A stretch of 64,000 bases of DNA from Gemmataceae bacterium. Lineage in GTDB: Bacteria > Planctomycetota > Planctomycetia > Gemmatales > Gemmataceae. Of this stretch, positions 35,746-45,513 are shown piece by piece. Position numbers and translations under genes: made by a program. The notes beneath the pieces were generated by a model. The model saw only the letters and a list, made by a program, of their open reading frames with translations, searched no databases and had not been told where the DNA came from. Where the stretch lies: positions 1 to 64,000 of the forward strand of contig JANWVV010000007.1 in NCBI GenBank assembly GCA_025055795.1, read 5' to 3'. The stretch's first letter is position 1, and each line of letters starts with the position of its first letter.

Positions 35746-36007
35746 CTTCACTATTCAAGCTTCAGGTACGTTTACTTTGAATAAGAACGAGAGCGTAGTA
35801 TTTATCCTGTTAGCCGCACGAAATACAAAGACCAATGGAATTACATTCCAACCAGCCAATTATGATGCTCAAAATTTTAAATGGGATGCGATAACTTATG
35901 TAGCACCAGGTAATTATGAATGTTGGGGGGTGTTGGGGTATATGTTGCCAGGTGAGAAGGAGCCAAAAACAGTAGAAACGAAAAAGGTCAACTTAAACGT
36001 CAAATAA
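35588..36007 (+). CDS. Small secreted protein of cassette B
   Basis: This 139-residue protein reads MSERRVVHGGGKRVGRVSR, then the hydrophobic leader LVAACSLAVVMCCLLAAD, then DIQFDQNSPVPNPNNTP. A diverged domain follows with GTFTLNKNES, AARNTKT and PGNYECWGVL, ending NLNVK. The G9AA tract here keeps the frame open, unlike copy A. ATG 35588 is preferred over ATG 35582 because GGAGGG is seven bases before it rather than one. The mature part looks beta-rich and is not a family I know. It precedes the second DUF1559 gene by 33 bases. It is expected in the periplasm or outside the cell. Confidence 0.82.
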   Translation: MSERRVVHGGGKRVGRVSRLVAACSLAVVMCCLLAADIQFDQNSPVPNPNNTPFTIQASGTFTLNKNESVVFILLAARNTKTNGITFQPANYDAQNFKWDAITYVAPGNYECWGVLGYMLPGEKEPKTVETKKVNLNVK

Positions 36008-36040
36008 TTTGTCTGGCATTTAACTTTAGGGGATTATCTC

Positions 36041-36877
36041 ATGACAACACCTAGATATTTACGCCCAGGTGTTTCGCTGATGGAAATACTGGTGGCAATA
36101 GCCATTGCAGGCCTGTTGCTGGCGTTGCTTTTGCCTGCCATTCAGAAGGTACGGCAAGCCGCCTCGATCATCAGAGAAAAAAACAAGGTCAAACAGATCG
36201 AGCTGGCGTTCCACATGCTCGCTGAGCAGACAGGAGGCATGGCAGGAGGAGCGCTTCTTTTTCGAAGTTTGTTGCCCTATCTCGATCATCCCCTTACAGA
36301 GGAGCAACTGCAACGCCTTTCGAGTGATTACGCGATACCTGTGTTTGTCAATTATGATGACCCCTCGCTGGCTGTTCGATCTAACGCAGATAAAGGGGCA
36401 GCAAGTTATGCTTTTAATTACCAGATCCACGGTAACATGCGAGTCTTAAGGGCCGCTGTGTTGAGAGATGGGGCATCGAATACCATCGAGCTCACGACTC
36501 ACTATACATTTGGTATGAACAGGGATCCGGACGGCGTTTTGCACGGTTATAGCAGAAGCTGGATGATTCCTGAACCACTACTGATAACGTGCAGCATTGA
36601 GCCAGACTACCGGGTAACACCGTTGCCGACGACTTTCGCGAACCCTTACGTGCGTGAGATTTTGCCGAGTTCGCCGGAGGCAGCGGTAGTGACGTTTCAG
36701 GCCAAACCGCCTGTGGACCAGATTGATTACCGCATTCCACAAAGTCCTTACTCTCACGGTCTGCTGGTGGGCATGGCCGATGGCAGCGTGCGGATGGTCT
36801 CTCCCAATGTCAGTCCCCGCACCTTTTGGGCCGCGGTCAGTCCTAACGGCGGCGACCTCCTCGGCCCTGACTGGTAA
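36041..36877 (+). CDS. DUF1559 pseudopilin-like protein of cassette B
   Basis: This 278-residue DUF1559 protein has a prepilin-like start (GVSLMEILVAIAIAGLLLAL, then LPAIQKVRQAASIIREKNKV). The region of about residues 20-48 and the last 68 residues are very like the cassette A protein. Residues 55-205 share only scattered blocks (YDDPS, KGA.SYAFN, RDGASNTIE). AGGGGA seven bases before ATG 36041 supports the start. The product is probably processed by a prepilin peptidase and exported together with its small partner; this pairing is inferred from its conservation in both cassettes. Confidence 0.9.
   Translation: MTTPRYLRPGVSLMEILVAIAIAGLLLALLLPAIQKVRQAASIIREKNKVKQIELAFHMLAEQTGGMAGGALLFRSLLPYLDHPLTEEQLQRLSSDYAIPVFVNYDDPSLAVRSNADKGAASYAFNYQIHGNMRVLRAAVLRDGASNTIELTTHYTFGMNRDPDGVLHGYSRSWMIPEPLLITCSIEPDYRVTPLPTTFANPYVREILPSSPEAAVVTFQAKPPVDQIDYRIPQSPYSHGLLVGMADGSVRMVSPNVSPRTFWAAVSPNGGDLLGPDW
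36670..36877 (+). repeat. Cassette 3' direct repeat, copy B
   Basis: This is the partner of 35339-35546. It ends exactly with the stop codon; similarity stops there. Confidence 0.92.
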
Positions 36878-37319
36878 AACAACCGACCAAAAACACAACG
36901 AACAAAAGTGGGCCATTCACCACATGGGCTCTTCGCTTTCCTGCAGCGTTGCCGACTTTTGCCAGGATGGTCCGCATTGCTTGTAGCATTACCAGCCATT
37001 GCCGGCATTTTCCACCTTGTGATCTGTCGTCACAGATTGCGCTTTCCCCTCAAGTCACGGCACGAGCACTATCGACGGATTCACCCGGTTACCGCCACAC
37101 CGCGGTATAATCACAATCAACAATAGAGGTTTTCCCCTTGTCCCGAACTAGGGCGAGGGGGAACTTTCTTGTGTGTCCGAAGATCGAAAAAGATTGTCAG
37201 AGCCGACCAGGCGTGGCGTCCGGGGCAAGGATAAGCGCAAGCAGCGGGTGCTCCGGTCGGTTGGCCGCTAGGGGGTTTTCCCGCCGGGCCGAGGGCGTCG
37301 TTCGGGGAGACACAGGCAC
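36878..37319. other. Intergenic with -10 box and leader hairpin
   Basis: A perfect TATAAT is at 37106-37111 without a good -35. An imperfect hairpin (about 37128-37164; GTTTTCCCC arm against GGGGGAAC arm) follows. It would give a leader of about 200 bases before the TPR gene at 37320. No gene is seen. Confidence 0.4.
37106..37111 (+). promoter_or_regulatory. Perfect -10 box (TATAAT) upstream of TPR operon
   Basis: The hexamer is a perfect consensus, but the bases 16-18 upstream do not resemble TTGACA. It may be an activator-dependent promoter or chance in a locally AT-rich stretch. Confidence 0.35.
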
Positions 37320-40300
37320 ATGGCAACAAGCGGGCGAAGCGTGGGGGTGGTACTGTTAGCGGGGCTGATGGTGGGGTTGAGTCGGGCGGAGCCGCCCTCC
37401 CCCTTGGAGTTGGTACGTGGTCTGCGTCAGAGCGGCCGGGCCGACCTGGCTTTGGAATATCTGCACGAACGCGAAAAACAGTTGACCGCGGCCGAACGGG
37501 CCGTGCTGCCCCTGGAGCATGCTTTGTGCCTACTGGCAGAAGCCCGTGAGGAGGCGGAAGAAGGGAAGCGGGAAAGCCTGCTGGGCGAAGCCCGCTTGCG
37601 GTTGCACCAATTTGTTGTGCAGAATCAGGGGAAGCATCCGCGGGCGGCGGAGGCCAATCTGGCCTTGGCCGACGTGCTGGCCGTCCAGGCCCAGACGCAG
37701 TTGAGCCGGGGGCTGCGCATCGAGGTCCCCCCCTCTCCGCCACCGGGAACCCCCGGCAGCGAGGCCATCCTCCAGGAACGGGAACGGGCCCTGCAGCAAC
37801 GCCGCAAAGAGGCCGAAAAGGCCGCCCCAATGTTCCTCGACGCCTCCAAGCGTTATGCTGAGGCCGCCCAGCTTCTGGAAGCTCAAGCCGACAACAAAAA
37901 CCTTAGTCCGCAAGAAAAACAACGCCTGCGGCAGGAGATCTTCGAGGCCAAACTACGGGCGGCGATCAATCAATCCCGATTAGCGGAAACCGTTCTGGGT
38001 GACAGCCCGCAAGACACCCAGCTCCGCGGCCAGCATCGGGAAAAAGCATTGAAAATGTTCGAGCAATTGGCACGTGGTGCCGAAAACCAGCGTAGTACCT
38101 GGATTGCCCGTGCCTGGCAGGCCGAAACCCTGCGGGAATTGGGGCAAATCAAGGACGCCGAGACCGTTTTTGCCAGCATCGCCAAGGCCAATCTGGCCGA
38201 AGCCACCGAAGGCAAACGCCTGGCGGAGTTTTTCCAGCTACGCCAGGAATATCTGCTGGCCATCCGCGAACGGAATGCGGCCCGTCTGGAAGCGATAGCG
38301 TCCCGTCTGCGGCAATGGCTGGAACGCTACGGGCAGCGCCGGCGGGTATCCCCCGAAGACGAGCAATGGGCGGTGCGTTACTATCTGGCCTTCAGCTTGC
38401 AGGTGCGTGCCGACCTGTTGCTCCCTCCCCCGCCCAAGGGAAGCGGCACCATCACTCTGCCGGAGCGGGCCCGTACCCTCTACCAGGAGGCCGAACGCCA
38501 CTACCGCCTGCTCAGTCAGCAGCCCAACGACTATCAAAGCCGCGCCGAACGCTACCGGCTGTATGTATTGCGCCGGTTGGTTGGCGAGGGTCTGCGACCA
38601 CCCCAGCAGTATCGGACGTTCGAAGAGGCCCACGTAGCGGCCCTGGTGCAAATGGCCCGCCTGCGCGAACTGGAAGAGCAGCAGGGCGGCACCCAGGAAC
38701 GCTGGCGCCAACGTGTGCAGGAACTGAAAAGTCAAGGACGGGCCTGGAACCTGCTGGGGGCCGAATTGCAGCGGCAGGCCACCGCGGTGCTACTACCTGC
38801 CCAACGCCGTCGCGTGGTGGCCCTGCTGGAACGGGCCCGCGAGCTGGCCTCGCCTGGCGACCCGCCGGAGGACGTGCTGGATAATCTGCTGCGACTGGTC
38901 TTTTTCTACTTGTCCAACGGAGAGCCCCAACGCGCGGCTGTGCTGGGCGAACACATCACTCGCCATCTGCGAGCCCCCGCCCACAAACTGGCCGCCGCGG
39001 GACTGCTCGCCGTTAACGGCTACCTGGCGGCCTCCAGCTACCTGAAACCCGATCTGAACGATCCCCAAACAACCCAGCAACGCCTGCAAATGTTCCGTCA
39101 GGTCGATCGGGCCTGTGCCCTACGTCTGGCCCACTACCTCGACAAACGCTTCCCCAACGAACCCATTACGGATGCCATCCGTTTACGCCTGGCCATCCTT
39201 TTGATCGATGAACGCCAGTGGACGGAGGCCTATGAGTTGATCGAGCGGGTCCGTCCGGGCTTCTCCCAGATCAATCAGGCCCGACTGGTCCAGGCCTTCG
39301 TCACGCTGCACCTGCTTACCGCGGAAGATTCGCCCCTGGCCGATAAGGATAAGGTCAAGTATTACCGTGGCACCGTGCGTGATCTCAGTCAGCTTCCGGC
39401 CCCTGTCACTGCCGCCAGCGGGGAACAAGTCCGTGAATACTACCAGGTGCAAGCCCGTCTTGGCCAGCTTTACCTGCTGCAAGGGCGTATCCTGCCTGAA
39501 GAAGAAAAGAAACGCCCCGGCTACGAACGCGCTTTGGAACTGGCCAACCGCCTGCTCAAGGAACTGCCCACTTACAAGAATCTGACCGAGGTGGCCGTCG
39601 ATAAAAAGGGTACTCCCGCCCTAACCTTGGACGGCCGCGAAGCCGACCTTTTGGCCCGCGACCTGCAACTGCGCGCCAGCTTCCTCCGTATTGCTCACCT
39701 GCTCGACGCAGAACCCCCCAAGCACGAGGAGGCCGAGGCCACCCTCAAGCCGATCGTCGACGACCTGTTGCGGACCGGACCCTACCTGACCGAGCAGCTC
39801 AAGCACTGGAGCACCGGCGAAGGCGATTCCGGTGACGACGAACCGGTCAAGCGGCAAAAAGCCCAGATTGCCAACCTGGCGGCCAGCCTGGACCGGACCC
39901 GTCGGGAAATCGGCCTGCTGGGTTTCCGCCTGGCTGTCCAGCAGGGTAATGTTGAGGAAGCCCGCCGCCGCCTCGAGGCCCTCAAAAAGATCGGTCTGAC
40001 TATTGATACCAGTGCCGACATGTACGAGCAACTGGCCCGACAACTGGCCGTACGCCTGGCCCGTCTGCAGGCCCAGAAACGCGACGCCGAAGCCCAGGCC
40101 CACGCCCAGGGCGTACAATTGCTCCTGCAGGAGCTCCGCAACGCCCCCAAACTTACCCCCCGCACCACCCTGTTTATCGCTCAGACCCTCACCACCATCG
40201 GGGACTATGCCAACGCTCTGCAGGAAGTCGAGAAAATTCCCGTGCCCGCCGTTGCCGATATCCCTGGCGTAACCGAGGGCACAGCTTGGTGGCAGATCAA

Positions 40301-40958
40301 TGCCCCGGAGATTGCCGACAATCAAATCCGCAACCGTTTCCAGGAGGCCAGCCGCGACTACCGCCTGGCTCAACTGATCAAGGCCCGCTGCTTGCGTCAA
40401 AGCGGTCAGCTCGACGCCGCCGAAAAATTGCTCCGGGAAGCCATCGGCACCCCCGATAAACGCGGCTGGGCCTTCACCAGTCTGGACATGCGTCGGGAAC
40501 TGGCCCTCACCTATGAAGCCCGAGCGACGGCCGCTACCAATCCCAAAGACGCTAGCACCGACTGGCGGAACGCCCTTAACGAGTGGACCGTCCTGTTCCA
40601 GTATGCTCAGGCGGAAGTCCGTCGCCTCAAAGACGATACCCCGGCCGAACAGGCCCGCCGCATCAAAAGTGCCTTCTTCGATGCCTACTACGAAGTACAA
40701 CGCACCCTCATTGCTGCGAACAAACACCTGCAGAAGAACAACCCGGACGCTCTCAACCGCAGCCTGCAAACCGTTGGTCGACGCATCGCCGAAATGGAAA
40801 TCACCAACAAAATCGCCGAGCACGAGGCCAGCGGCACCAGTATCATCCTGCCCGATACCTGGAACCGTTACTACGAACTGCTGGCCAGCGAGCCGATGGT
40901 CAAGAAGGCCTATCAGGACCACGGCGGTAAAATCTTCCTGCAACCGCCCCCGCAGTAG
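37320..40958 (+). CDS. Large secreted TPR-like protein
   Basis: This 1212-residue protein has a signal peptide (GVVLLAGLMVGLSRAEP) and an almost entirely helical mature part. TPR-like helix pairs occur throughout, for example GRADLALEYLHEREKQL at about 40, AEANLALADVLAVQAQ, a WIARAWQAETLRELGQIKD segment and RQSGQLDAAEKLLREAIG near 1020. It is rich in Arg, Gln, Glu and Ala. Such exported TPR scaffolds are common in Gemmata-like planctomycetes; the partner is not known. GGGGAGA about nine bases before ATG 37320 supports the start. It forms an operon with the TPR gene at 41012. Confidence 0.82.
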   Translation: MATSGRSVGVVLLAGLMVGLSRAEPPSPLELVRGLRQSGRADLALEYLHEREKQLTAAERAVLPLEHALCLLAEAREEAEEGKRESLLGEARLRLHQFVVQNQGKHPRAAEANLALADVLAVQAQTQLSRGLRIEVPPSPPPGTPGSEAILQERERALQQRRKEAEKAAPMFLDASKRYAEAAQLLEAQADNKNLSPQEKQRLRQEIFEAKLRAAINQSRLAETVLGDSPQDTQLRGQHREKALKMFEQLARGAENQRSTWIARAWQAETLRELGQIKDAETVFASIAKANLAEATEGKRLAEFFQLRQEYLLAIRERNAARLEAIASRLRQWLERYGQRRRVSPEDEQWAVRYYLAFSLQVRADLLLPPPPKGSGTITLPERARTLYQEAERHYRLLSQQPNDYQSRAERYRLYVLRRLVGEGLRPPQQYRTFEEAHVAALVQMARLRELEEQQGGTQERWRQRVQELKSQGRAWNLLGAELQRQATAVLLPAQRRRVVALLERARELASPGDPPEDVLDNLLRLVFFYLSNGEPQRAAVLGEHITRHLRAPAHKLAAAGLLAVNGYLAASSYLKPDLNDPQTTQQRLQMFRQVDRACALRLAHYLDKRFPNEPITDAIRLRLAILLIDERQWTEAYELIERVRPGFSQINQARLVQAFVTLHLLTAEDSPLADKDKVKYYRGTVRDLSQLPAPVTAASGEQVREYYQVQARLGQLYLLQGRILPEEEKKRPGYERALELANRLLKELPTYKNLTEVAVDKKGTPALTLDGREADLLARDLQLRASFLRIAHLLDAEPPKHEEAEATLKPIVDDLLRTGPYLTEQLKHWSTGEGDSGDDEPVKRQKAQIANLAASLDRTRREIGLLGFRLAVQQGNVEEARRRLEALKKIGLTIDTSADMYEQLARQLAVRLARLQAQKRDAEAQAHAQGVQLLLQELRNAPKLTPRTTLFIAQTLTTIGDYANALQEVEKIPVPAVADIPGVTEGTAWWQINAPEIADNQIRNRFQEASRDYRLAQLIKARCLRQSGQLDAAEKLLREAIGTPDKRGWAFTSLDMRRELALTYEARATAATNPKDASTDWRNALNEWTVLFQYAQAEVRRLKDDTPAEQARRIKSAFFDAYYEVQRTLIAANKHLQKNNPDALNRSLQTVGRRIAEMEITNKIAEHEASGTSIILPDTWNRYYELLASEPMVKKAYQDHGGKIFLQPPPQ

Positions 40959-41011
40959 AACGTGTTTTGGCGCAGACTTTCCGGATGGTGATCAACCAGG
41001 AGTGATGCCCT

Positions 41012-42115
41012 ATGCCCCCCATCGTCCGTCATCTGGTTCGTGGTGTACTCAGTGGTGTGTGTGCAGTGTCGGTGATGTCGGTCCCTGTGCTGCTGGCCCA
41101 ACCCGCGGCCCTGGACCGCGTCGAAATCCGCGATCGCAAAGACGGTAGCCTCAAGGTGCTCAATGGCAAACTGACCCTCAGCAAACTGGGACTGCAACTG
41201 GTCAGCGGCGAGAAAAAGGCCGTGCTGCTCAGTTATGAGGACATCCTGCGGATAGTGCCGGGTGAGCTGCCCGGCATCGATCGAGCGATGTTCAACACGG
41301 CCTTCAACGCCGAAGAAAAGAAAACCGTCAAGGACTATGAGGCGGCCCGCGCCCTGTATAGCGAAATGTTGAAAAAGGCCACTGACGCCGCGGCAAAACG
41401 CCAGTTGGAGTACCGCCTGGCCATGATCGCCACCCGTTTGGCTGATCTGGAGGGACACGGCGAACGTTGGAAGAGTCTGGTGGAGGCCGCCCTCAAGGAA
41501 TGGGATAGTTTCCTGATCAACCATACCAGTGGCTGGGAGATCTGGCCGGCAGTCCGGACCGCTGCCCGACTCTACGTCGATGTGGGCCGCTTCGACGCGG
41601 CCGCTCGACTCTGGTCGCGTGTCCAGAAACTGAGCGAGCTTCCCCCCGATCTGCTCCTGGAAGCCGCCATTCAGGAAGCCGATGCTCACTTCCGCAACAA
41701 GGACTACATAGCCGCTCAACGGGTGGCAGACGCCGCCCTGAAAAATGCCAAACCGGGCCCTTTCCTGGACCGGCTGCAATTGTACCAGACCGCTGCCCAA
41801 GAAGCCCGTAACGGTTTGAAAGAGGAGAATCTCAAGAAAATCACAGGCAAGATTGAAGAGCGTCTGGATAAACTCACCGATCCGCTCAGCCGGGCCACCG
41901 CCTTCGGCATCCTCGGTGAGCTCTACCGACAGGTGCCCAACCACCTGCGGGAAGCCATGTGGGCCTTTCTGTGGGTCGAAACCGTTTACAACGTGGACAA
42001 ATACGAAACCCACAAAGCGGCCGTCCGCCTGGTCGAGATCTTCCAAGCGTTTAAAGACGAGGAACGAGCCCAGATCCAACTAGACCGCCTGCGGCAGCTC
42101 CGCGAATCGCTCTGA
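41012..42115 (+). CDS. Secreted TPR-like protein
   Basis: This 367-residue protein has a signal peptide (VRGVLSGVCAVSVMSVPVLLA). A short beta-type segment at about 33-75 (DRVEIRDRKDGSLKVLNGKL) follows, then helical TPR-like repeats from about 100 to the end (YEAARALYSEMLKKA, RFDAAARLWSRVQKL, YIAAQRVADAALKNA). It starts 53 bases after the larger TPR gene, with AGGAG upstream. The two are probably made together and may act in the same periplasmic or envelope complex. No enzyme motif is seen. Confidence 0.82.
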   Translation: MPPIVRHLVRGVLSGVCAVSVMSVPVLLAQPAALDRVEIRDRKDGSLKVLNGKLTLSKLGLQLVSGEKKAVLLSYEDILRIVPGELPGIDRAMFNTAFNAEEKKTVKDYEAARALYSEMLKKATDAAAKRQLEYRLAMIATRLADLEGHGERWKSLVEAALKEWDSFLINHTSGWEIWPAVRTAARLYVDVGRFDAAARLWSRVQKLSELPPDLLLEAAIQEADAHFRNKDYIAAQRVADAALKNAKPGPFLDRLQLYQTAAQEARNGLKEENLKKITGKIEERLDKLTDPLSRATAFGILGELYRQVPNHLREAMWAFLWVETVYNVDKYETHKAAVRLVEIFQAFKDEERAQIQLDRLRQLRESL

Positions 42116-42792
42116 ACGCTCTAACCAGTTGGTCCGAACCGGCCGGTGTGACACTTTCCCTGGACCGGCCTTACTCGCATCCGGTTCGCTGGGGCCGTTC
42201 GGGTTCCTGGTAATTGCTCCGGCCAGGCGAGCGGCTCGGCGACAAACACTGGTTCACCCGTCCGTCGCTCAGTGTTGACCAGTATGAGCTAATCCCTGAG
42301 AGTTACACGTAACAGCTCTGTCCGGCCACATGTGGCAGTCGTTGCGGTGCGCGGCGGCGAAAACTCCGCCACAGCGGCTGCCATTCCGGCCAGGATCGAC
42401 CGGGTCGGTAGGCCGTTTAGTCACACCCGACAATCATTCCGCTGCTGAGGCAGACCGTCGCCACTCTGGCCTTGCACTACTGGCCCTTGCACGTTCACCC
42501 GCGGAAGGGTTTTGCCGCAGCGAAGACATGTTTTCCTCCTGAAGCAGTTCCCTCTAGTCCAAATAGCAGATGGAGGCGACGGGTAAAACGAGAAGCACTG
42601 GCCACACTCTGACCGTGGCTGTCCTCCAGCGGCAATGCCCAAGCAATTCCTGACGACACCATTCCTCGCCACTTATTGCGTCAGGAAGTCCTTGAAAGAA
42701 TGCAACAGAGCATGCAGGGACGGGCAGACATAAACTGGACAGGGCGAAGGGGGTAGCCGGGAGACGTGGGGGTGAACGGGCCAGAGGGAAGG
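42116..42792. other. Intergenic between converging genes, no gene seen
   Basis: This 677-base region has, apart from the hairpin above, no RNA gene, repeat or supported open frame. Confidence 0.5.
42141..42170 (+). terminator. Possible terminator hairpin after TPR operon
   Basis: GGCCGGT (42141-42147) pairs with ACCGGCC (42164-42170) around a 16-base loop, 25 bases after the TPR gene stop. There is no T-run, so confidence is low. Confidence 0.3.
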
Positions 42793-43215
42793 TCAGCGCG
42801 TCGATCCGCTAACGGCTAGCACCTCGGCCCCCTCCGTGTCCTCCGGGTGGGTGGGTAACTCCGATGGAGCAGAAGGCTCGCGGACGCTGCGGGTACGCCG
42901 CGGTGCCGGGCGACCATACAACCGCACACGCTCTTCCATCTCCTTGCCCGCCTGGAAAACGACTACGTTTTTGGGCGCTACCTCGACCCGCTCGTTGGTC
43001 CGGGGATTGCGCGCCAGCCGCGCCCGACGCTGCTTGACCTCAAAAATACCAAACTTCCGCAGCTCGATCCGGCCTTCCTGAACCAGGGCATCAATGATCG
43101 CATCCAGCGTCCACTGCACGATCTCTTTGACCGCATGCTGACTCAGCTTCCCCTTGACCAGTTTTTCACGCTGTGCCCGTTCGCATATGAGCCGCACGAT
43201 CTCTTTCTTTGTCAC
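42793..43215 (-). CDS. HU/IHF-family histone-like DNA-binding protein
   Basis: This 140-residue protein has an HU/IHF core at residues 1-95: [17 protein letters not shown], helix, [20 protein letters not shown], then [20 protein letters not shown] with the DNA-clasping beta arm (RNPRTNE) and Pro intact. It bends and compacts DNA. A basic then Pro/Ser/Glu-rich tail of about 45 residues ([13 protein letters not shown]) extends the usual 90-residue length, as in other planctomycetes. The start is GTG 43215, with GAGGG eight bases upstream; the frame is open to 43269 with non-family sequence. Confidence 0.93.
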   Translation of the reverse strand: MTKKEIVRLICERAQREKLVKGKLSQHAVKEIVQWTLDAIIDALVQEGRIELRKFGIFEVKQRRARLARNPRTNERVEVAPKNVVVFQAGKEMEERVRLYGRPAPRRTRSVREPSAPSELPTHPEDTEGAEVLAVSGSTR

Positions 43216-44162
43216 GAGTGTGACCCTCGCGCCGGGGATGGGCTTGTGACCGCTTTCACAGGAAACCAACGTTTAGTCTAAGTGGGCTATCGGCAGGTGT
43301 CAAGAAAATAAACAGCAGCCGTCTCCTCGGCTTTATCCGGCTTGCCAAGGTACTCTGAGCGGATTTTTCCGCCCCGCAACTGTACGTTGTGCCGGTTGCC
43401 CCTTTTATTGGTCTGTACGATTTTACCCTCTGACTGGCACACGGCCGCTGTGATGAACTCCCCCTGGGGACGCTAGTCCGAAGGTTGCTTGAACCCCAGC
43501 CACGCCTCGAGGCATCCGTTGGGGGGCCCGCCGATAGCCCATCCTCATTTTGGCTTGCGTCTCATGCCTGTCAGCCAGACGATTGGTTCCGCTGGTGCCA
43601 ACGATAGACGCTCTCTTTATGCGTGTCACCACGCCGTGGTGCCGGTAAACCCCAGGGGGAGGCCCCGCTCCCCAACCATCGGGAACCTTCCGGAGTCCGT
43701 TGCAACGGTCAACTAGCAACAACAGGACCAGGAAAATGCCCGCACAGAGTCGAACGACTCGGGCGGCTGGGCCATACCGCTGGTGGTGCCGACCGCGCGG
43801 TGTGCTAAGACGGTGAGGCTGTTTCAGCCTGGCAGGTGAACTTGCCGGTGGCCCCTGGCGGTATGCCCCAACGGGTTCCTTGGACCCACTGTGTTCAACA
43901 ACACCAGCGTCCACCCCGCTTGTTGTATTCAACAGGCATCGGCCAGAGTGGTGCCGGTGCGGTTTGGAGGCCTGGTAGCTGAGGCAGGGCGAGCAGGGCT
44001 GCGGCGGGGCCGCCATGATCCGCTGGAGTTGCCTTGGCAAGAACAAGCGGGGGGTGGCTTGTGCGAAGCGGCGTTGGTTGACTAGCGGGTTGGTCAGTGG
44101 GGACGGCGGTTGCGAAAATGGGGGGCGTGTGCGGGAGGGCGGCTGTTGTGTTTCAACAGGTG
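43216..44162. other. Long intergenic region, no gene seen
   Basis: This is about 950 bases between two minus-strand genes. Long frames on both strands (for example 43423-44046 minus) have no ribosome site and Pro/His/Arg-rich, shadow-like translation. No tRNA, repeat or terminator is found. Confidence 0.5.
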
Positions 44163-45359
44163 TTATCCGTGCCTGAGGCTACGGAGCAAAGTGATGAGCA
44201 GCAGGAGGGACAGGGCCCAGAGGAGCCACGATTCGGGCTGGCGGAGCAGGCAGCGTATCAGGCGGGTCCAGCGTTGGGCCCGTCGACGGGCCTGACGGTG
44301 CCGTTGCAGTTGCTGGTGCAGTTGCTGACAGGTTTGGGCCAGGTATTGTTCGCCCCGGTGCCAATCCAACAGCAGTTGCAGCCGCTGGGGCGGACTGAGC
44401 CAGCGGAGCAGGGCTACCGGCTGCGGGTGGCGGAGCCAGGCAGCGGTCAGCCAGCCGGGGATCGGATCGGTCGGACCCCAGGGGGCCTCGGCACTGTGCA
44501 ATAACGGTTGCAACTGCCGATGGAGTTGATAGAAACGGAGCAGGTCTAGGGGGCGTTCCAGCCAGGCGGTGCCACGCAGGATGTGACCGGTTTGTTGCCA
44601 CAGGTGCCATAGACGCCGCAGGCGGACCAGGCGACGAAAAAACGGCCGGGCCAGGTGACGGTATCGCGCGCGGGCCTGGGGAGACAGAGGGACCCCCGCC
44701 GGGTAGTCCGGGAGCAACCCCTGCGACGTGGGCACCGGTCCGGAAAGCAACGGCGGTGCTGACACCAGGGACAGACCGGCAAAAACCGACGGGGCCACCT
44801 GGTGAGTCGAGCCGCTATCTTCCAGTGGAGCGGCTCGCGAAACGCTCGGGGAAGAGGCCGGCGGCCCGGCTGACACTGCGGTAAGAGACGGTGCGAGCGG
44901 GTCTGCCTCCGGAGCAGCGATGCCGCTGGCTGGCCGTTGTGCTGGCGCGGCGGTGGCTGGCGGCGGTGTAGCTGGCGGCGGTGACCCGCCGAGTGGTGTC
45001 GTGGTGGAGGCGGTTAAGGGTGGTTCGCTCGGTGGCTCAGGGGGTGCCTCTGCCGGTGCGGTGGAGGTCGGGGTAGCGGAAGGGGGGGCCGGGGAGGGCT
45101 TGGCGGGGGCCAGGGCCTCCAGTAGGGCCTGGGCCAGGCGGTTCATTCCCTCGGTGACCAGCTCGGGGTATTTGAGCTGGTAAGGGCGGAGCCAGTCCAT
45201 GCGTTCCAGGACGCGGGCTTCCAGCACGGTCCAGCCGAGGGTCTGGGGGGCCGCCGCTTCAGCCGGTGTCAGGCCGAGTAGTTCGGCGGTGGAGGGGGGC
45301 CAGGGACCATCCGGCTCCAAGTGCAACCATTGTCGCAACTTGCGATACTCGTCGTGCAT
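44163..45359 (-). CDS. Membrane-anchored protein with Pro-rich linker, unknown
   Basis: This 398-residue protein has an N-terminal helical region (EYRKLRQWLHLEPDG, then AELLGLTPAEA, to about residue 85), then a Pro/Ala/Ser/Thr-rich disordered linker (about 86-230). An Arg/Leu/Trp/Gln-rich helical region (about 230-375) and one transmembrane helix near the very C terminus (LLWALSLLLLITLL) follow. The start resembles the short helical domain that planctomycetes place near YR-W-LG(I/L) signalling proteins, but I cannot name it. It is divergent from the gene at 45514. Probably cytoplasmic, tail-anchored. Confidence 0.65.
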   Translation of the reverse strand: MHDEYRKLRQWLHLEPDGPWPPSTAELLGLTPAEAAAPQTLGWTVLEARVLERMDWLRPYQLKYPELVTEGMNRLAQALLEALAPAKPSPAPPSATPTSTAPAEAPPEPPSEPPLTASTTTPLGGSPPPATPPPATAAPAQRPASGIAAPEADPLAPSLTAVSAGPPASSPSVSRAAPLEDSGSTHQVAPSVFAGLSLVSAPPLLSGPVPTSQGLLPDYPAGVPLSPQARARYRHLARPFFRRLVRLRRLWHLWQQTGHILRGTAWLERPLDLLRFYQLHRQLQPLLHSAEAPWGPTDPIPGWLTAAWLRHPQPVALLRWLSPPQRLQLLLDWHRGEQYLAQTCQQLHQQLQRHRQARRRAQRWTRLIRCLLRQPESWLLWALSLLLLITLLRSLRHG

Positions 45360-45513
45360 GGCAGCGTCCTCGGAGTGTCGCTATTGTACCCCGAGGGGGA
45401 GCAACACGGGGAATTTCCGGCGCAAGTTCGGCTAGCGGAAACGTTCCCCCAACGGACCCCGATGGCGTAGGGGATGAGCGGCAGTCCTACACCACCCAGG
45501 AGGCATCCCGGCG

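Noticed and set aside
39621..42079. Long minus-strand frames (440 and 388 codons) opposite the TPR genes
   Set aside because: They are antisense shadows of helical repeat genes with strong third-position GC; the sense genes have signal peptides and ribosome sites.
43423..44046. 207-codon minus-strand frame in the gap after the HU gene
   Set aside because: Its composition (Pro, His, Arg, Gly) and lack of a ribosome site or conserved block do not support a gene.
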